Virus record (IMG/VR): IMGVR_UViG_3300034375_007596
Coordinates: 1-27,776 of that record
Length of the DNA stretch: 27,776 nucleotides
Reading direction: 5' to 3' (one strand)
Source of the DNA: a virus
Shown piece after piece: positions 19,701-25,677 of this stretch. The notes under the pieces are model-generated. The model saw only the letters and a list, made by a program, of their open reading frames with translations. It made no database searches and was not told the origin of the DNA. Numbering within the stretch: the first letter of the stretch is position 1; every line of letters begins with the position of its first letter. A program made the translations under genes and the position numbers.

Positions 19701-22700
19701 CCGGAACGGCCCCGACGGCAGATGGGCGGATTGAATGGGATACCACGGCAGAGACAATCAAGGTCGGGCATAACAACACAGCCACGTTAGAGTTTCATTC
19801 GGGGGCGCACTTTACGAACGGAGACGAGACTGACCCAGTTTTCTCGGCTATGAACACGGAGACTAAGTTAGAGACTCAGATCAACGTAGATGACGTGTTC
19901 ACCAACAATGATGGCGCACTCGATGACGATGATTTGACGGATGACACCATCGGTACCCTCTCGGACGTAACCGTTACGGGTCCGCTGGCCTCTGGGGATG
20001 TTCTTATCCATAACGGGTCGGCTTTTGTTGATCGCCCACTGACAGCAGCGGACATTGCCAGTGGAACCCTTGCTCACGAAAGAGGTGGGCTTGAGGCAGA
20101 TGTTTCGGCGTATAACGGCCTTGTTCGTATCTCGGGCGGTACAACGACCAACATCACCGATCTGTCGGGTCTGAACACGGCTCTTGGGTCGAGCATCGCT
20201 GATGGTGCCCACAATGCCGACCAGAACTTGTTTGAGACATTTGCTACGCCTTCGGGCACCAACCCGGTAGCGGACAGCACGACGGATACGTTGACCTTCG
20301 CGGCGGGCACCGGGATTACCATCAGCGGTGATAGTGGGACCGATACCATCACCCTGACCCCCACTTTGGGCGACAGTATCTCTGCATCAGAGATGGCTGA
20401 TGCCGACCACGGAGATGTTGCGTGGGACAATGGTGCAGCGGAAGTCCAGAGCATGACCACTTCTGCCATCGGTGCGGATACCAGCGTGTCGATTGCGATG
20501 TTTGGCGAGCCGAGCGGAACAGTTCAGACCATCCACACCGATCCAGGGTTGGTCTACGACGCGACCAATAACGTACTCACCGCCACGGATCACGTTACGG
20601 TTGGCGATACCGAGTATCAGATGGCGGTCAACGGCAACGCTACAACCTCCCGTCTTGCCATCGCTACCGATGACGGCGAAACCAATGTGGCTGAGATCGA
20701 AGCTCACCGACACGAGGACAGCGTTGCTGCGCGTGGAGCCGTTATGTATGGAGGCAGGAGCCGAGGCTCGATTGCCACCCCCGCTGCCGTAGTGTCGGGA
20801 GACAGGCTTCTGACAATCTACGCGCTTGGACATGACGGCACGGATGAGGCTATCAGCGCAGAAATCGACTTCACGGTCGGGGACACTCCGGGCAACAACG
20901 ATATGCCCGGCACAATCGAACTGAAAACGAGCGCAGACGGCTCTCAATCGCCCACTACGCGCCTTACGATTGATGAGGCTGGGGTATCTACCTTCTCGGG
21001 TAATGTGGTCATATCGGCCACTGGAAACGATTCTCTGCAACTGGCTACGGGAGCCATCTCGGACGCCGAAGTGGCAGATAACCTCACGATTGCCGGCGGG
21101 ACGATTGGTACTTCTGCAATCACCCTGGTTCAGAGCGCGACTCCGGCCCCTACTGCTGAGGGAGTTATTGAGTGGGACACCGATGACGACCACATCTACG
21201 TAGGTAAAACCGTAGGGGCAGCGGTGTTCGTGCCCACCGAGGATGTTTCTGGTGACATAACGATGACGACCGCTGGCGTGACTACTATTCAAGCCAACGC
21301 GGTTGCACTCGGAACAGACACGACAGGCAACTACGTGGCGAATGTTACTGGAGCAACCGGACGCATCACCGTCAGTGGTACGGCTGGCGAGGGATGGGCA
21401 CCCGAGATTAATATTACTGCGGACAGCCTCGTGGAAGCGGATCTTGCTGCTACCAATGCCCCAAGCGGGAGTGGGGATGTTCTTACGTATGACGGAACAG
21501 CCGGGTTCACTTGGGCCACGCAGAGCAGTCTCAGCGTAGGTAGTGCTACCTCAGCCACGAACGCGACCAACGTAGCAGTGGACAATGCGTCTACTGACTC
21601 TACGACGTTCGTGGCTTTCGTAGAGACAGACTCATCATCAAATCAACAGATTCACATCGACACGGCACTGGCCTACGACCCGACGACTGATAACCTCTCG
21701 GCCACCACGTTCACAGGTGCCTTGAGCGGGAACGCTACGACTGCCTCGACTGCTAGTGCAGGTGATAGCCCAACGGACTTCTTTAGTGAGGGGGCGATTG
21801 TTGCACAGGACGACAAGGCGGTGACGGACCTGGAGGGCACAGGCCTGAGCATTTCAGCGGGTACGCTCAATTCTACTCTCGCTATCGAAGAAGGAGACGC
21901 TTCCGCAGGTGCAGCGAGCATCTTGGATTTCGCTAGTACGTTTGCGTCAGTATCCTGCACTGCCGGTGAGTGTGATGTCACTACTGGGACGGGAGTGATG
22001 ACGACTTCAACGGATGTCTTGGAATCCCAGATCCCGACAATCGTTGCGACTGATAATGACAATCTCTGCGTAGGTGCAGCTAGTGATTGGTGCATCCAGC
22101 ACGACACTACGAGAGGTGCTGATACAGGAGAGGTTCAGGACGATACCTACTTTGTAGGCAAGTTGTTCGCAGAGAATGATTGGCAGTTACAGGATCTTGC
22201 CAACGCAGACATCAACCAAGGCTATCGAAATAATAATAACCTAACGGAAGATGGAAAAATCTCCACTAGCATCAGTCCTAGTGCAAGCCTTACCGACTCA
22301 AGCCTGATGGAGCACATTGAAGTCGATTACTCGCTGGCAACCCTACCTATGCACGTTGCAAGGCGCGTAGCAGTCGCGCAAACATCTAGTGGCACTGCAA
22401 ACAGGAACTTGGTTATTTACTCGGCTGGAACCGGGACTAACTCAAACGCTACTGGTGTCTTGGTTGTTGATTATCTTTGCACAGCGACTCTCCAAGGCAC
22501 GACAGTTGGTGAATATTTTGTCGAAAAAGGCGCGTTTGCTTTTCAGAGAAATGCTAATGGCGCCTTCTCCGGGACGCCCACGCAGTTATACGTAGATTCT
22601 CACACATCAACCGCGAGTGGGTACTCGTTTAATGTCTCTGGTTATACTGCATTTAGCGCGGCTGCTCTCCAAGCCAACGATACTACGTCGGGAGCAGCAG

Positions 22701-22750
22701 GAACCGTTTCGTGGGTTTGTACCCTAGAGGAAATATTTAATGCGGGCTAA
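13655..22750 (+). CDS. Giant modular tail fibre with signal peptide
   Basis: This 3031-residue protein (9.1 kb) is the largest gene in the window. Residues 1-20 (MLLRILAVAAFLAGSTPAVA) are a classic Sec signal with an A-V-A cut site. Residues 27-90 share a four-Cys module with the tailspike. The rest is made of beta-rich repeat modules familiar from phage fibres: 'VTAGDGLTGGGDIS' near 465, 'GGDLxGxYPNP' three times, 'TDAxLTYxATxNVLTA..FxGxxTG' about six times, 'PVSQLPDSVVGSVKFAGTWN' near 1730, and 'VHGRVGAVTANTSDYDAAQI' near 1825. Cysteines (about 58) cluster in residues 30-1810 and again after 2765, with a Cys-free stretch of about 950 residues between. The last 230 residues (from about 'DNDNLCVGAASDWC') are non-repetitive and probably form the tip. 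The start has only a weak ribosome site and was chosen because the signal peptide begins there. The stop overlaps the next gene by 11 bases. Confidence 0.9.
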   Translation: MLLRILAVAAFLAGSTPAVAQLTSEQGGTNCSGPVTKSQLSTFAARSNRAGDTECVITDALNSQDCDPTASTGSAIAKCVITSGTNNTWQAIGSEVTAGVSSVTGGTDITCTPTSGDVTCNADGTLARDTEVPSLEQDPVFGEMDTETELETQLTNVADVFTDNDGALTDDDLTDDSVGELQDVTLSGTPQNRDVLVYDGVSAFVDRLLVEADISDLSHTTDTGPAVDCPTATHVQLGDGSCVDPATQAELDTHEGQNANVAHGEVDPAACTNAACTVSLANDTVTGGTQNRCARFDGSGNLVSAGGDCSSGDTDTTCLDTGVNCLFAGASAEGGAATSAAALENDALDSMAEIATTLKVRADDTDTKLLTTSISPPASNTCLEIDSNGSVVLASAACGTGSGGTPGTDTVGTDELDDGANSPTAGYAVIVDSGTTGFEYVDPATQAELDTHTGNTDIHVDHTAVSVTAGDGLTGGGDISATRNFAVGAGTGIAVNANDVQFDYADAGASPALGADECVFSNEGTSDGGWVCEGPVADSTETRFRVTESTTTDKIITFPDATGEVTLLGQFIDDGELTETYCQQDKTNCATWTLGTDTTAEQDPAACTNANCTVDITGDTVTGGTASRCARFDGSGTLVAAGGDCSSGDTTIANTTCDTDTCTLDDDTIVLLDANGAAPTTDGEIKYDRTTERIEVGDGASGTVEFYSGAHTVDTDTTCLDAGVTCNFAGSSSEGGAATSAAGLEADALDAMTEIATSLKVRADDTDTKLLTTSVAAPGSATCLEMDTNGSVVLSSGACGVAGSVGTDVVGTDELDDGANTPTAGYAVIVDSGTTAFEYVDPATQAELNTHTGQNANVAHGEIDPDACTNANCTVDLSGDTVTGGTASKCARFDGSGNLVAASGDCSAGDTDTTLSGSAAGGDLSGTYPNPSVNNDSHNHGDSTVANNLTIAGGTIGTSAITLNAGTAPTTDGLIEWDTTDDRIKVGNDGNATLEFYPGAHTVDTTLAGTSAGGDLTGTYPNPTIAGDAVALGTDTTGNYVATVAPGAGSKVTVTGSGSEGAAVTLGLSTLTIGTDTTAELDPDACSNTNCTVDITGDTVTGGTASRCARFDGSGNLVAAGGDCSSGDTTIANTTCDTDTCTLDDDTIVLLDADGAAPTDNGEIKYDRTTERIEVGNGSGTVEFYSGSHTVDTTCLDGSVNCLFAASSTEGGAATTVTVATSTDTTSSIAFFESATGSLGAKTDADLTYDATNNVLTAGSFAGDLTGTADFADSLSNNGANCNAGEIPLGVDKVGAVEGCYEPAFTDVTGSVTDAQVPNDITIDLATNATNVTVTASSDTTASIAFFDSATGNQGARTDAELTYNATTNVLTATEFAGSFTGTADYADNLSLDPADCGANKFANTIGQNGDLSCVALVDADVPNDITIDLATKASTVTVADIGSDTTSFVALTTDATGDLSVDTDAGLTYDASTDNLSATTFTGNLSGNVTGNVTGDVNGNASTATALASDPANCVTATHFAVGVTAAGVAECEAIVDDDIPNDITIDEATLASTVTVADIGGDTTSFVALTTDATGSLSVDTDAGITYNATSNVLTATGFAGNLTGTADFADRLSLDPTDCAAGEFANAIDKEGDLTCATVGLDTLSDVNITGPLQNRDALMYDSTATEWVDRPLVEADISDLSHFTNSDETDPVFSAETSLSALETRIGTTLVPTSQKGVANGVASLDGSAKVPVSQLPDSVVGSVKFAGTWNANTNSPNLTTTGCQSSPGDEGNYYVVSTAGSTNLDGETQWEVGDWAICEDDGGLAWARVGAGSRVTSVHGRVGAVTANTSDYDAAQIDNTAAGNIEATDVQAALNELDSEKLGATAAAGGDLDGNYPNPTIKADAVALGTDTTGDYVATIADAGNGKVTVANSGGETAAVTLDIADVFVLNTGDTIDGTTSTNLTITGGNAQSGNILTVENDGNTSILAVTTSAGNASVQLPNDAIGDAEVANALTIAAGTIGTSDITLKAGTAPTADGRIEWDTTAETIKVGHNNTATLEFHSGAHFTNGDETDPVFSAMNTETKLETQINVDDVFTNNDGALDDDDLTDDTIGTLSDVTVTGPLASGDVLIHNGSAFVDRPLTAADIASGTLAHERGGLEADVSAYNGLVRISGGTTTNITDLSGLNTALGSSIADGAHNADQNLFETFATPSGTNPVADSTTDTLTFAAGTGITISGDSGTDTITLTPTLGDSISASEMADADHGDVAWDNGAAEVQSMTTSAIGADTSVSIAMFGEPSGTVQTIHTDPGLVYDATNNVLTATDHVTVGDTEYQMAVNGNATTSRLAIATDDGETNVAEIEAHRHEDSVAARGAVMYGGRSRGSIATPAAVVSGDRLLTIYALGHDGTDEAISAEIDFTVGDTPGNNDMPGTIELKTSADGSQSPTTRLTIDEAGVSTFSGNVVISATGNDSLQLATGAISDAEVADNLTIAGGTIGTSAITLVQSATPAPTAEGVIEWDTDDDHIYVGKTVGAAVFVPTEDVSGDITMTTAGVTTIQANAVALGTDTTGNYVANVTGATGRITVSGTAGEGWAPEINITADSLVEADLAATNAPSGSGDVLTYDGTAGFTWATQSSLSVGSATSATNATNVAVDNASTDSTTFVAFVETDSSSNQQIHIDTALAYDPTTDNLSATTFTGALSGNATTASTASAGDSPTDFFSEGAIVAQDDKAVTDLEGTGLSISAGTLNSTLAIEEGDASAGAASILDFASTFASVSCTAGECDVTTGTGVMTTSTDVLESQIPTIVATDNDNLCVGAASDWCIQHDTTRGADTGEVQDDTYFVGKLFAENDWQLQDLANADINQGYRNNNNLTEDGKISTSISPSASLTDSSLMEHIEVDYSLATLPMHVARRVAVAQTSSGTANRNLVIYSAGTGTNSNATGVLVVDYLCTATLQGTTVGEYFVEKGAFAFQRNANGAFSGTPTQLYVDSHTSTASGYSFNVSGYTAFSAAALQANDTTSGAAGTVSWVCTLEEIFNAG
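13733..13924 (+). repeat. Four-Cys N-terminal module, giant fibre copy
   Basis: This is the second copy of the module described for 10780-10944. The tailspike has a shorter loop between the last two cysteines. DNA identity is low although the protein pattern is clear. Confidence 0.75.
14453..17038 (+). repeat. Fibre repeat family of 47 residues with paired Cys
   Basis: Four copies of exactly 47 codons lie at 14453-14593, 15461-15601, 16244-16384 and 16898-17038. Consensus: DPxACxNxxCTV, then DTVTGGT, CARFDGSG, LVxAxGDCSxGD. Each copy has four conserved cysteines, consistent with internal disulfides. Confidence 0.85.
14597..17299 (+). repeat. Fibre repeat family 'TTCLD...EGGAAT'
   Basis: Two long copies, 14597-15016 and 15800-16213, share 'EIATxLKVRADDTDTKLLTTS', 'TCLExDxNGSVVL', 'GTDELDDGAN' and 'EYVDPATQAEL'. 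A truncated copy at 17228-17299 stops after 'EGGAAT', where another repeat family takes over. This truncation marks a module junction. Confidence 0.82.
15686..21230 (+). repeat. Fibre repeat family 'APTxDGxIxxDxTxxxIxVG'
   Basis: Five copies: 15686-15787, 16556-16657, 17123-17221, 19709-19810 and 21146-21230, each about 34 residues. The first four end in '(E)FxxGAH/SH', and the last diverges after 'HIYVG'. Copies three and one share the longer upstream segment 'CDTDTCTLDDDTIVLLDA'. Confidence 0.82.
16415..19306 (+). repeat. Fibre motif 'GGDLxGxYPNP', three copies
   Basis: Copies at 16415-16447, 16691-16723 and 19274-19306. The second and third are followed by 'DAVALGTDTTGxYVAT'. That follow-on also recurs alone at about 21296-21340. 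This motif is widespread in phage fibres and bacterial surface proteins. Confidence 0.8.
17321..21770 (+). repeat. Fibre repeat family 'TDAxLTYxATxNVLTA..FxG'
   Basis: Four close copies begin at 17321, 17666, 17984 and 18341, each about 50 residues and separated by 'VPNDITIDLAT'-type spacers. Two more divergent copies lie near 20477-20600 and 21593-21750. This is the familiar beta-strand repeat of many phage fibres; the four tandem copies have a spacing of about 320-360 bases. Confidence 0.82.
22726..22731 (+). promoter_or_regulatory. Ribosome binding site AGAGGA for the SGNH gene
   Basis: AGAGGA lies within the last codons of the giant fibre gene, 8 bases before ATG 22740. It supports that start, which is also where the signal peptide begins. 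Confidence 0.7.
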
Positions 22751-22802
22751 TTTGAACGCGCTTGCGTTACTACTGTTGCTAGTAGCCGGTGATAGTTACG
22801 CG
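22740..22802 (+). other. Sec signal peptide of the SGNH protein
   Basis: Twenty-one codons encode Met-Arg, a strong Leu-rich core (ALALLLLLVAG) and S-Y-A before Glu-Thr-Phe. This is the third signal peptide in the receptor-binding block. It is not homologous in sequence to the other two beyond the general pattern. Confidence 0.82.
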
Positions 22803-25508
22803 GAGACTTTCATTTGGGGGAATGAGATATGCGGCGGGCTATCTACGTCGGAGTGGCTTACTGGGCAGGTGTTTTCTGGAAGTAGTAGCCCTAGGCCGAC
22901 TGTTAGTACCACGACGTTCGGTGATGACACGAATACCTGTTCGATTTATTACGACGTTCCAACGCCATCCGCTTCCCGCTACCTGAAGCGCAGCGACGGG
23001 ATCAGTTCCGAAAGTACAATATGTGCTTACGCCAAATTGAACGTGGCTACGCTACCCACCTCTGCCAGTCAACGACGACAAGTTCTCCGATTTGATGATG
23101 GAAGCGGAAATCCTACGGCCATCTTAGTCGTTGAGCGACTTACGTCATCAACATATCGCGTACGGGCATACTACGAGGACGATGGCGCGGAGTGTCAGAC
23201 ATCAACCAATGACGGGACCGAATGTTCGGATGCGGCAACTGACTGCGATGAAGAAAACGCAGGCGAAGCGTCCTGCGTTGACGGCAATTCGGCTTATGCA
23301 TCATTTGGTCCACTGAATACAAATCAATGGTACGCGGTCGGTTTAGAGCAAGACAATACCGCTGGCGATGCAGGGGATGTATCTGTTTCGATGTATGTGG
23401 GAGAGCCGGGAACCGTTTATTTGCGCGGTCAGCAAACACGGCCACAAGGATCGTGTTCCGGCGGAACAAACGCGGGGTATGCGTGCGGATCAGATGCCGA
23501 TTGTCCGAGCAGCACTTGTAACACTACGGACGTGAGAACAGTCAATGATGTTTACCTCGGAACATACTCAGACGGCCAGACGGACGCTTGGCAGTATTAT
23601 CTGGACGATATAGTCATCACAGACAGTTCATGCAGTGTAGCGAACGCTAATTACAGGATCGCTTCGTTAGTGCCGGATTCGGACATCACAGTTAATTGGT
23701 CGAATACAACAAGCTGTAATGCGACAGGGCACTATGATTGCGTCAATGACGCTGCCTCTGGGGCATTGGATGATGAAACATCGTATATCTTTACGAACAC
23801 GAATAACGACGATGAGACGCTAGGCTTTACCAATCTTAGCACTACAGACACCTGCACAAGCGGGACTTGTTCTTTGTCGAATATTTCATGCGACACGGAT
23901 TCAGACTGCATGAGCAGTACCCCTGCAATCCCATTGGTGACTCATATCGGGTCGTGGAGAGATAATACGAACGCTTCATCTGGGTCCGTTAAGGACGTGA
24001 CGTGTCAACTCAAAGTTGGAAGCAACTTGTCCTCCGGCGTAACTTACGCGGTTGATGAGCACGGCGATACCGAGTTCCAATTAGGGTGCTTTGAGGCGGT
24101 TGCTACCGCCCCTGATGCTACGTCGTGGGACTTCACCGATATTAACGCATTGGAGTGGAAAGGCGTTCACACGCGCTCAGGGTCGGTCGGACAGGTCCGA
24201 GGAACCGCAGTATCAGCGGAAGCGTTGATACTGCTTCCTGAGCCACTAGTACCGAATGTCTTGCCTGATAGAAACGGCGACGGATTCAAGACCGTCGGAT
24301 TCATCGGAAACAGTCGTTTGAACAATGTCATGTCCGGTGGGTTCGTAGATCCATTGATTGAACCAGAGTATTTATATGATTGCGCTCAGGGCGGTCGCAC
24401 CATAGGCGACCTGGAGCACAATTTAACAAACATCATTAACGGATCGGCAAGTGGGCATTTGTCCTGTTCTTCCCGGCGAGGAGACTTAAACAAGAAACTC
24501 GATGTTGCCTTGGTCATGATGGGGATAAATACGATAAAGCCCCTCATTATTGCTAGTCCGGTTGGAGGGGTTGTTTGTTCTCAAAACGCAGATTGCCCCC
24601 CTGACTCCGCGTGTAATTACGAAGGGCCATGCAGTTCAGGGACTTGTGCTAACGCCTCGGCCACTCTTGCCTGCACGGTGAACTCGGACTGCGGATACTG
24701 CACATCAGGAAACTATAGTTACTGCTACGACGATGGTGGCTCCGACGAAGGTAATTCCTGCTATTGTCCGAAAAGTTCTGGTTGGCGTCATGACCCGGCT
24801 GTGTTCGAAGGGTATTGCATAAACCCCGGCGACTTTGGCACTTCTTGTACTAGTCACTTCGATTGCGGATGCTCTACCGATGCTGATTGCTTTGGCGGAA
24901 CTACGTGTAGTAACGGCACTTGTAGCTTCAGTTTCTTCGCTGAGGGGGCTACTTGTCTGGCGGGGCACACGCTACCTACATCTCAATGTTTCACCGGATG
25001 TCTAAATGCCCCCGGATGCAGTTCCGGTGTGTGCATGGCTGCTGCCTCACAGGCCACCGTGGAAGACGCCTTTGCGGGCATTGCATCGTCAGTAGACTCC
25101 TCATCGGTCGAAATCGTCTTGGTCGCAACCCCTACGGCTCATGTCAGGGGAGATAAGCTCAATTCATCCCCACGGGCCGGCTGTTGGACATGGCATAATC
25201 ATCAATTAAGCCAAATCCGCTCATACCTGAAGTCATTATCCTCCGTAGATGCTGACTATCACTGGGTCGATGCTTGGTCGCATTGGAAACAATGTTGTCC
25301 CAACGGTGACACCAACAACTGTTTATTTGATGGCATCCACCCGAATGATGCCGGTGCAGAGTGCGTCGCGGAGATCATGCTAGAGTGTCTGGAGAACAAA
25401 TACGGCACTGCGAATGGTGTCTGTACTGCAAGTGTTTGTTCCCAAGGCTCGATTGGGGATGTTTGTAGCACTAACTCTGACTGCGATACTTATAGATGTG
25501 CGTTTTGA
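22740..25508 (+). CDS. Secreted lectin-like/SGNH hydrolase, Cys-rich
   Basis: This 922-residue protein starts inside the end of the giant fibre gene, 8 bases after AGAGGA (22726-22731). A Sec signal (MRAN, hydrophobic ALALLLLLVAG, DSYA before the cut) comes first. Residues about 30-310 look like a concanavalin/LamG-type sandwich ('QWYAVGLEQ', 'YLDDIVITDS'), followed by a second beta domain to about 500. From about 515 an SGNH hydrolase is visible: block I 'GFIGNSRL' with candidate nucleophile Ser525, block II Gly551/552 in 'CAQGGRTI', block III 'MMGINT' with Asn597, and block V 'DGIHPNDAG' with Asp864 and His867. Between blocks III and V lies a Cys-rich insert of some 160 residues. About 56 Cys (6%) occur, many in 'xSDxDCxxxxC' units, repeated once more at the C-terminus. 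Known phage SGNH proteins deacetylate host polysaccharide (G7C gp63.1), so esterase action on a surface glycan is likely. Confidence 0.82.
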   Translation: MRANLNALALLLLLVAGDSYAETFIWGNEICGGLSTSEWLTGQVFSGSSSPRPTVSTTTFGDDTNTCSIYYDVPTPSASRYLKRSDGISSESTICAYAKLNVATLPTSASQRRQVLRFDDGSGNPTAILVVERLTSSTYRVRAYYEDDGAECQTSTNDGTECSDAATDCDEENAGEASCVDGNSAYASFGPLNTNQWYAVGLEQDNTAGDAGDVSVSMYVGEPGTVYLRGQQTRPQGSCSGGTNAGYACGSDADCPSSTCNTTDVRTVNDVYLGTYSDGQTDAWQYYLDDIVITDSSCSVANANYRIASLVPDSDITVNWSNTTSCNATGHYDCVNDAASGALDDETSYIFTNTNNDDETLGFTNLSTTDTCTSGTCSLSNISCDTDSDCMSSTPAIPLVTHIGSWRDNTNASSGSVKDVTCQLKVGSNLSSGVTYAVDEHGDTEFQLGCFEAVATAPDATSWDFTDINALEWKGVHTRSGSVGQVRGTAVSAEALILLPEPLVPNVLPDRNGDGFKTVGFIGNSRLNNVMSGGFVDPLIEPEYLYDCAQGGRTIGDLEHNLTNIINGSASGHLSCSSRRGDLNKKLDVALVMMGINTIKPLIIASPVGGVVCSQNADCPPDSACNYEGPCSSGTCANASATLACTVNSDCGYCTSGNYSYCYDDGGSDEGNSCYCPKSSGWRHDPAVFEGYCINPGDFGTSCTSHFDCGCSTDADCFGGTTCSNGTCSFSFFAEGATCLAGHTLPTSQCFTGCLNAPGCSSGVCMAAASQATVEDAFAGIASSVDSSSVEIVLVATPTAHVRGDKLNSSPRAGCWTWHNHQLSQIRSYLKSLSSVDADYHWVDAWSHWKQCCPNGDTNNCLFDGIHPNDAGAECVAEIMLECLENKYGTANGVCTASVCSQGSIGDVCSTNSDCDTYRCAF
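24567..25038 (+). other. Cys-rich insert within the SGNH hydrolase
   Basis: About 157 codons between SGNH blocks III and V encode roughly 23 cysteines in units such as 'CSQNADCPPDSACN', 'CTVNSDCGYC' and 'CSTDADCFGGTTCSNGTC'. Similar 'DxDC' units occur earlier in the protein (near 23478-23520) and at its C-terminus. They resemble small disulfide-knot repeats of extracellular bacterial proteins. Confidence 0.75.
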
Positions 25509-25519
25509 ACGTCATGAAC

Positions 25520-25525
25520 GGAGGG
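25520..25525 (+). promoter_or_regulatory. Ribosome binding site GGAGGG, Lys-rich gene
   Basis: GGAGGG lies 8 bases before ATG 25534 and is the best evidence that the 47-codon frame is a real gene. Confidence 0.7.
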
Positions 25526-25533
25526 ATTGAACG

Positions 25534-25677
25534 ATGCCGATGGTAGGTGGAAAGAAGTACCCATACACGAAGAAGGGCAAGGCTGCGGCGAAGAAGGCTG
25601 CGGCGGGAGGCTACGGTGCGATGGAGTCGGGCGCAGCGAAGAAGAAGGCCGCCAAGAAGAAGGCAAAGAAGAAGTAA
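25534..25677 (+). CDS. 47-residue Lys/Ala-rich small protein
   Basis: This is a short gene with a very good ribosome site, GGAGGG at 25520-25525, 8 bases before the ATG. The peptide starts MPMVGGKKYPYTKKGKAAAK, has a short Gly/Tyr/Met middle, and ends in a K/A run (AAKKKAKKK). Lys makes up 16 of 47 residues and there is only one acidic residue. Similar small 'GGKKFPYTxKGKAAAK' proteins occur beside structural genes in many uncultured phages; I recall them without a known function. The charge suggests binding to DNA, RNA or an acidic protein surface, which is inference. The stop overlaps the next start as TAATG (25675-25679), so the pair is coupled. A longer reading frame from a TTG at 25527 overlaps this gene in another frame and is rejected in its first 50 codons. 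Confidence 0.75.
   Translation: MPMVGGKKYPYTKKGKAAAKKAAAGGYGAMESGAAKKKAAKKKAKKK

Larger units (their letters stand above)
14066..20056 (+). repeat. Fibre repeat family 'DPVF...DDDLTDD...FVDR'
   Basis: Two full copies lie at 14066-14296 and 19832-20056: 'DPVFxxMxTETxLETQ', 'DVFTxNDGAL', 'DDDLTDD', then 'DVT..G' and 'AFVDRxLxxADI'. A rearranged copy at about 18587-18790 has the same blocks in swapped order (the 'LSDV..GP...WVDRPLVEADIS' part first, 'DPVFSA' second). The swap indicates module shuffling within the gene. Confidence 0.75.

Noticed and set aside
20387-21292. 301-codon open frame on the - strand
   Set aside because: It lies wholly inside the giant fibre gene, whose + frame has clear fibre motifs. 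Its translation shows no domain. The same holds for the - strand frames at 744-1502, 13352-14065, 14353-14988 and 18418-18984.
14066-21770. Repeat array considered as CRISPR or DNA-level tandem repeat
   Set aside because: Repeats are in frame, diverged at DNA level, of several kinds and without uniform spacers. They are protein modules.
10705-25508. Diversity-generating retroelement target in the fibre or spike ends
   Set aside because: No reverse transcriptase and no template/variable repeat pair could be seen in the window. Nothing supports it from this sequence alone.
25527-25676. Upstream TTG start for the 100-residue basic protein, giving 150 aa
   Set aside because: The added codons are the out-of-frame shadow of the Lys-rich gene (Glu/Gly-rich translation of AAG/GCG repeats). 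ATG 25677 fits the family start and TAATG coupling.
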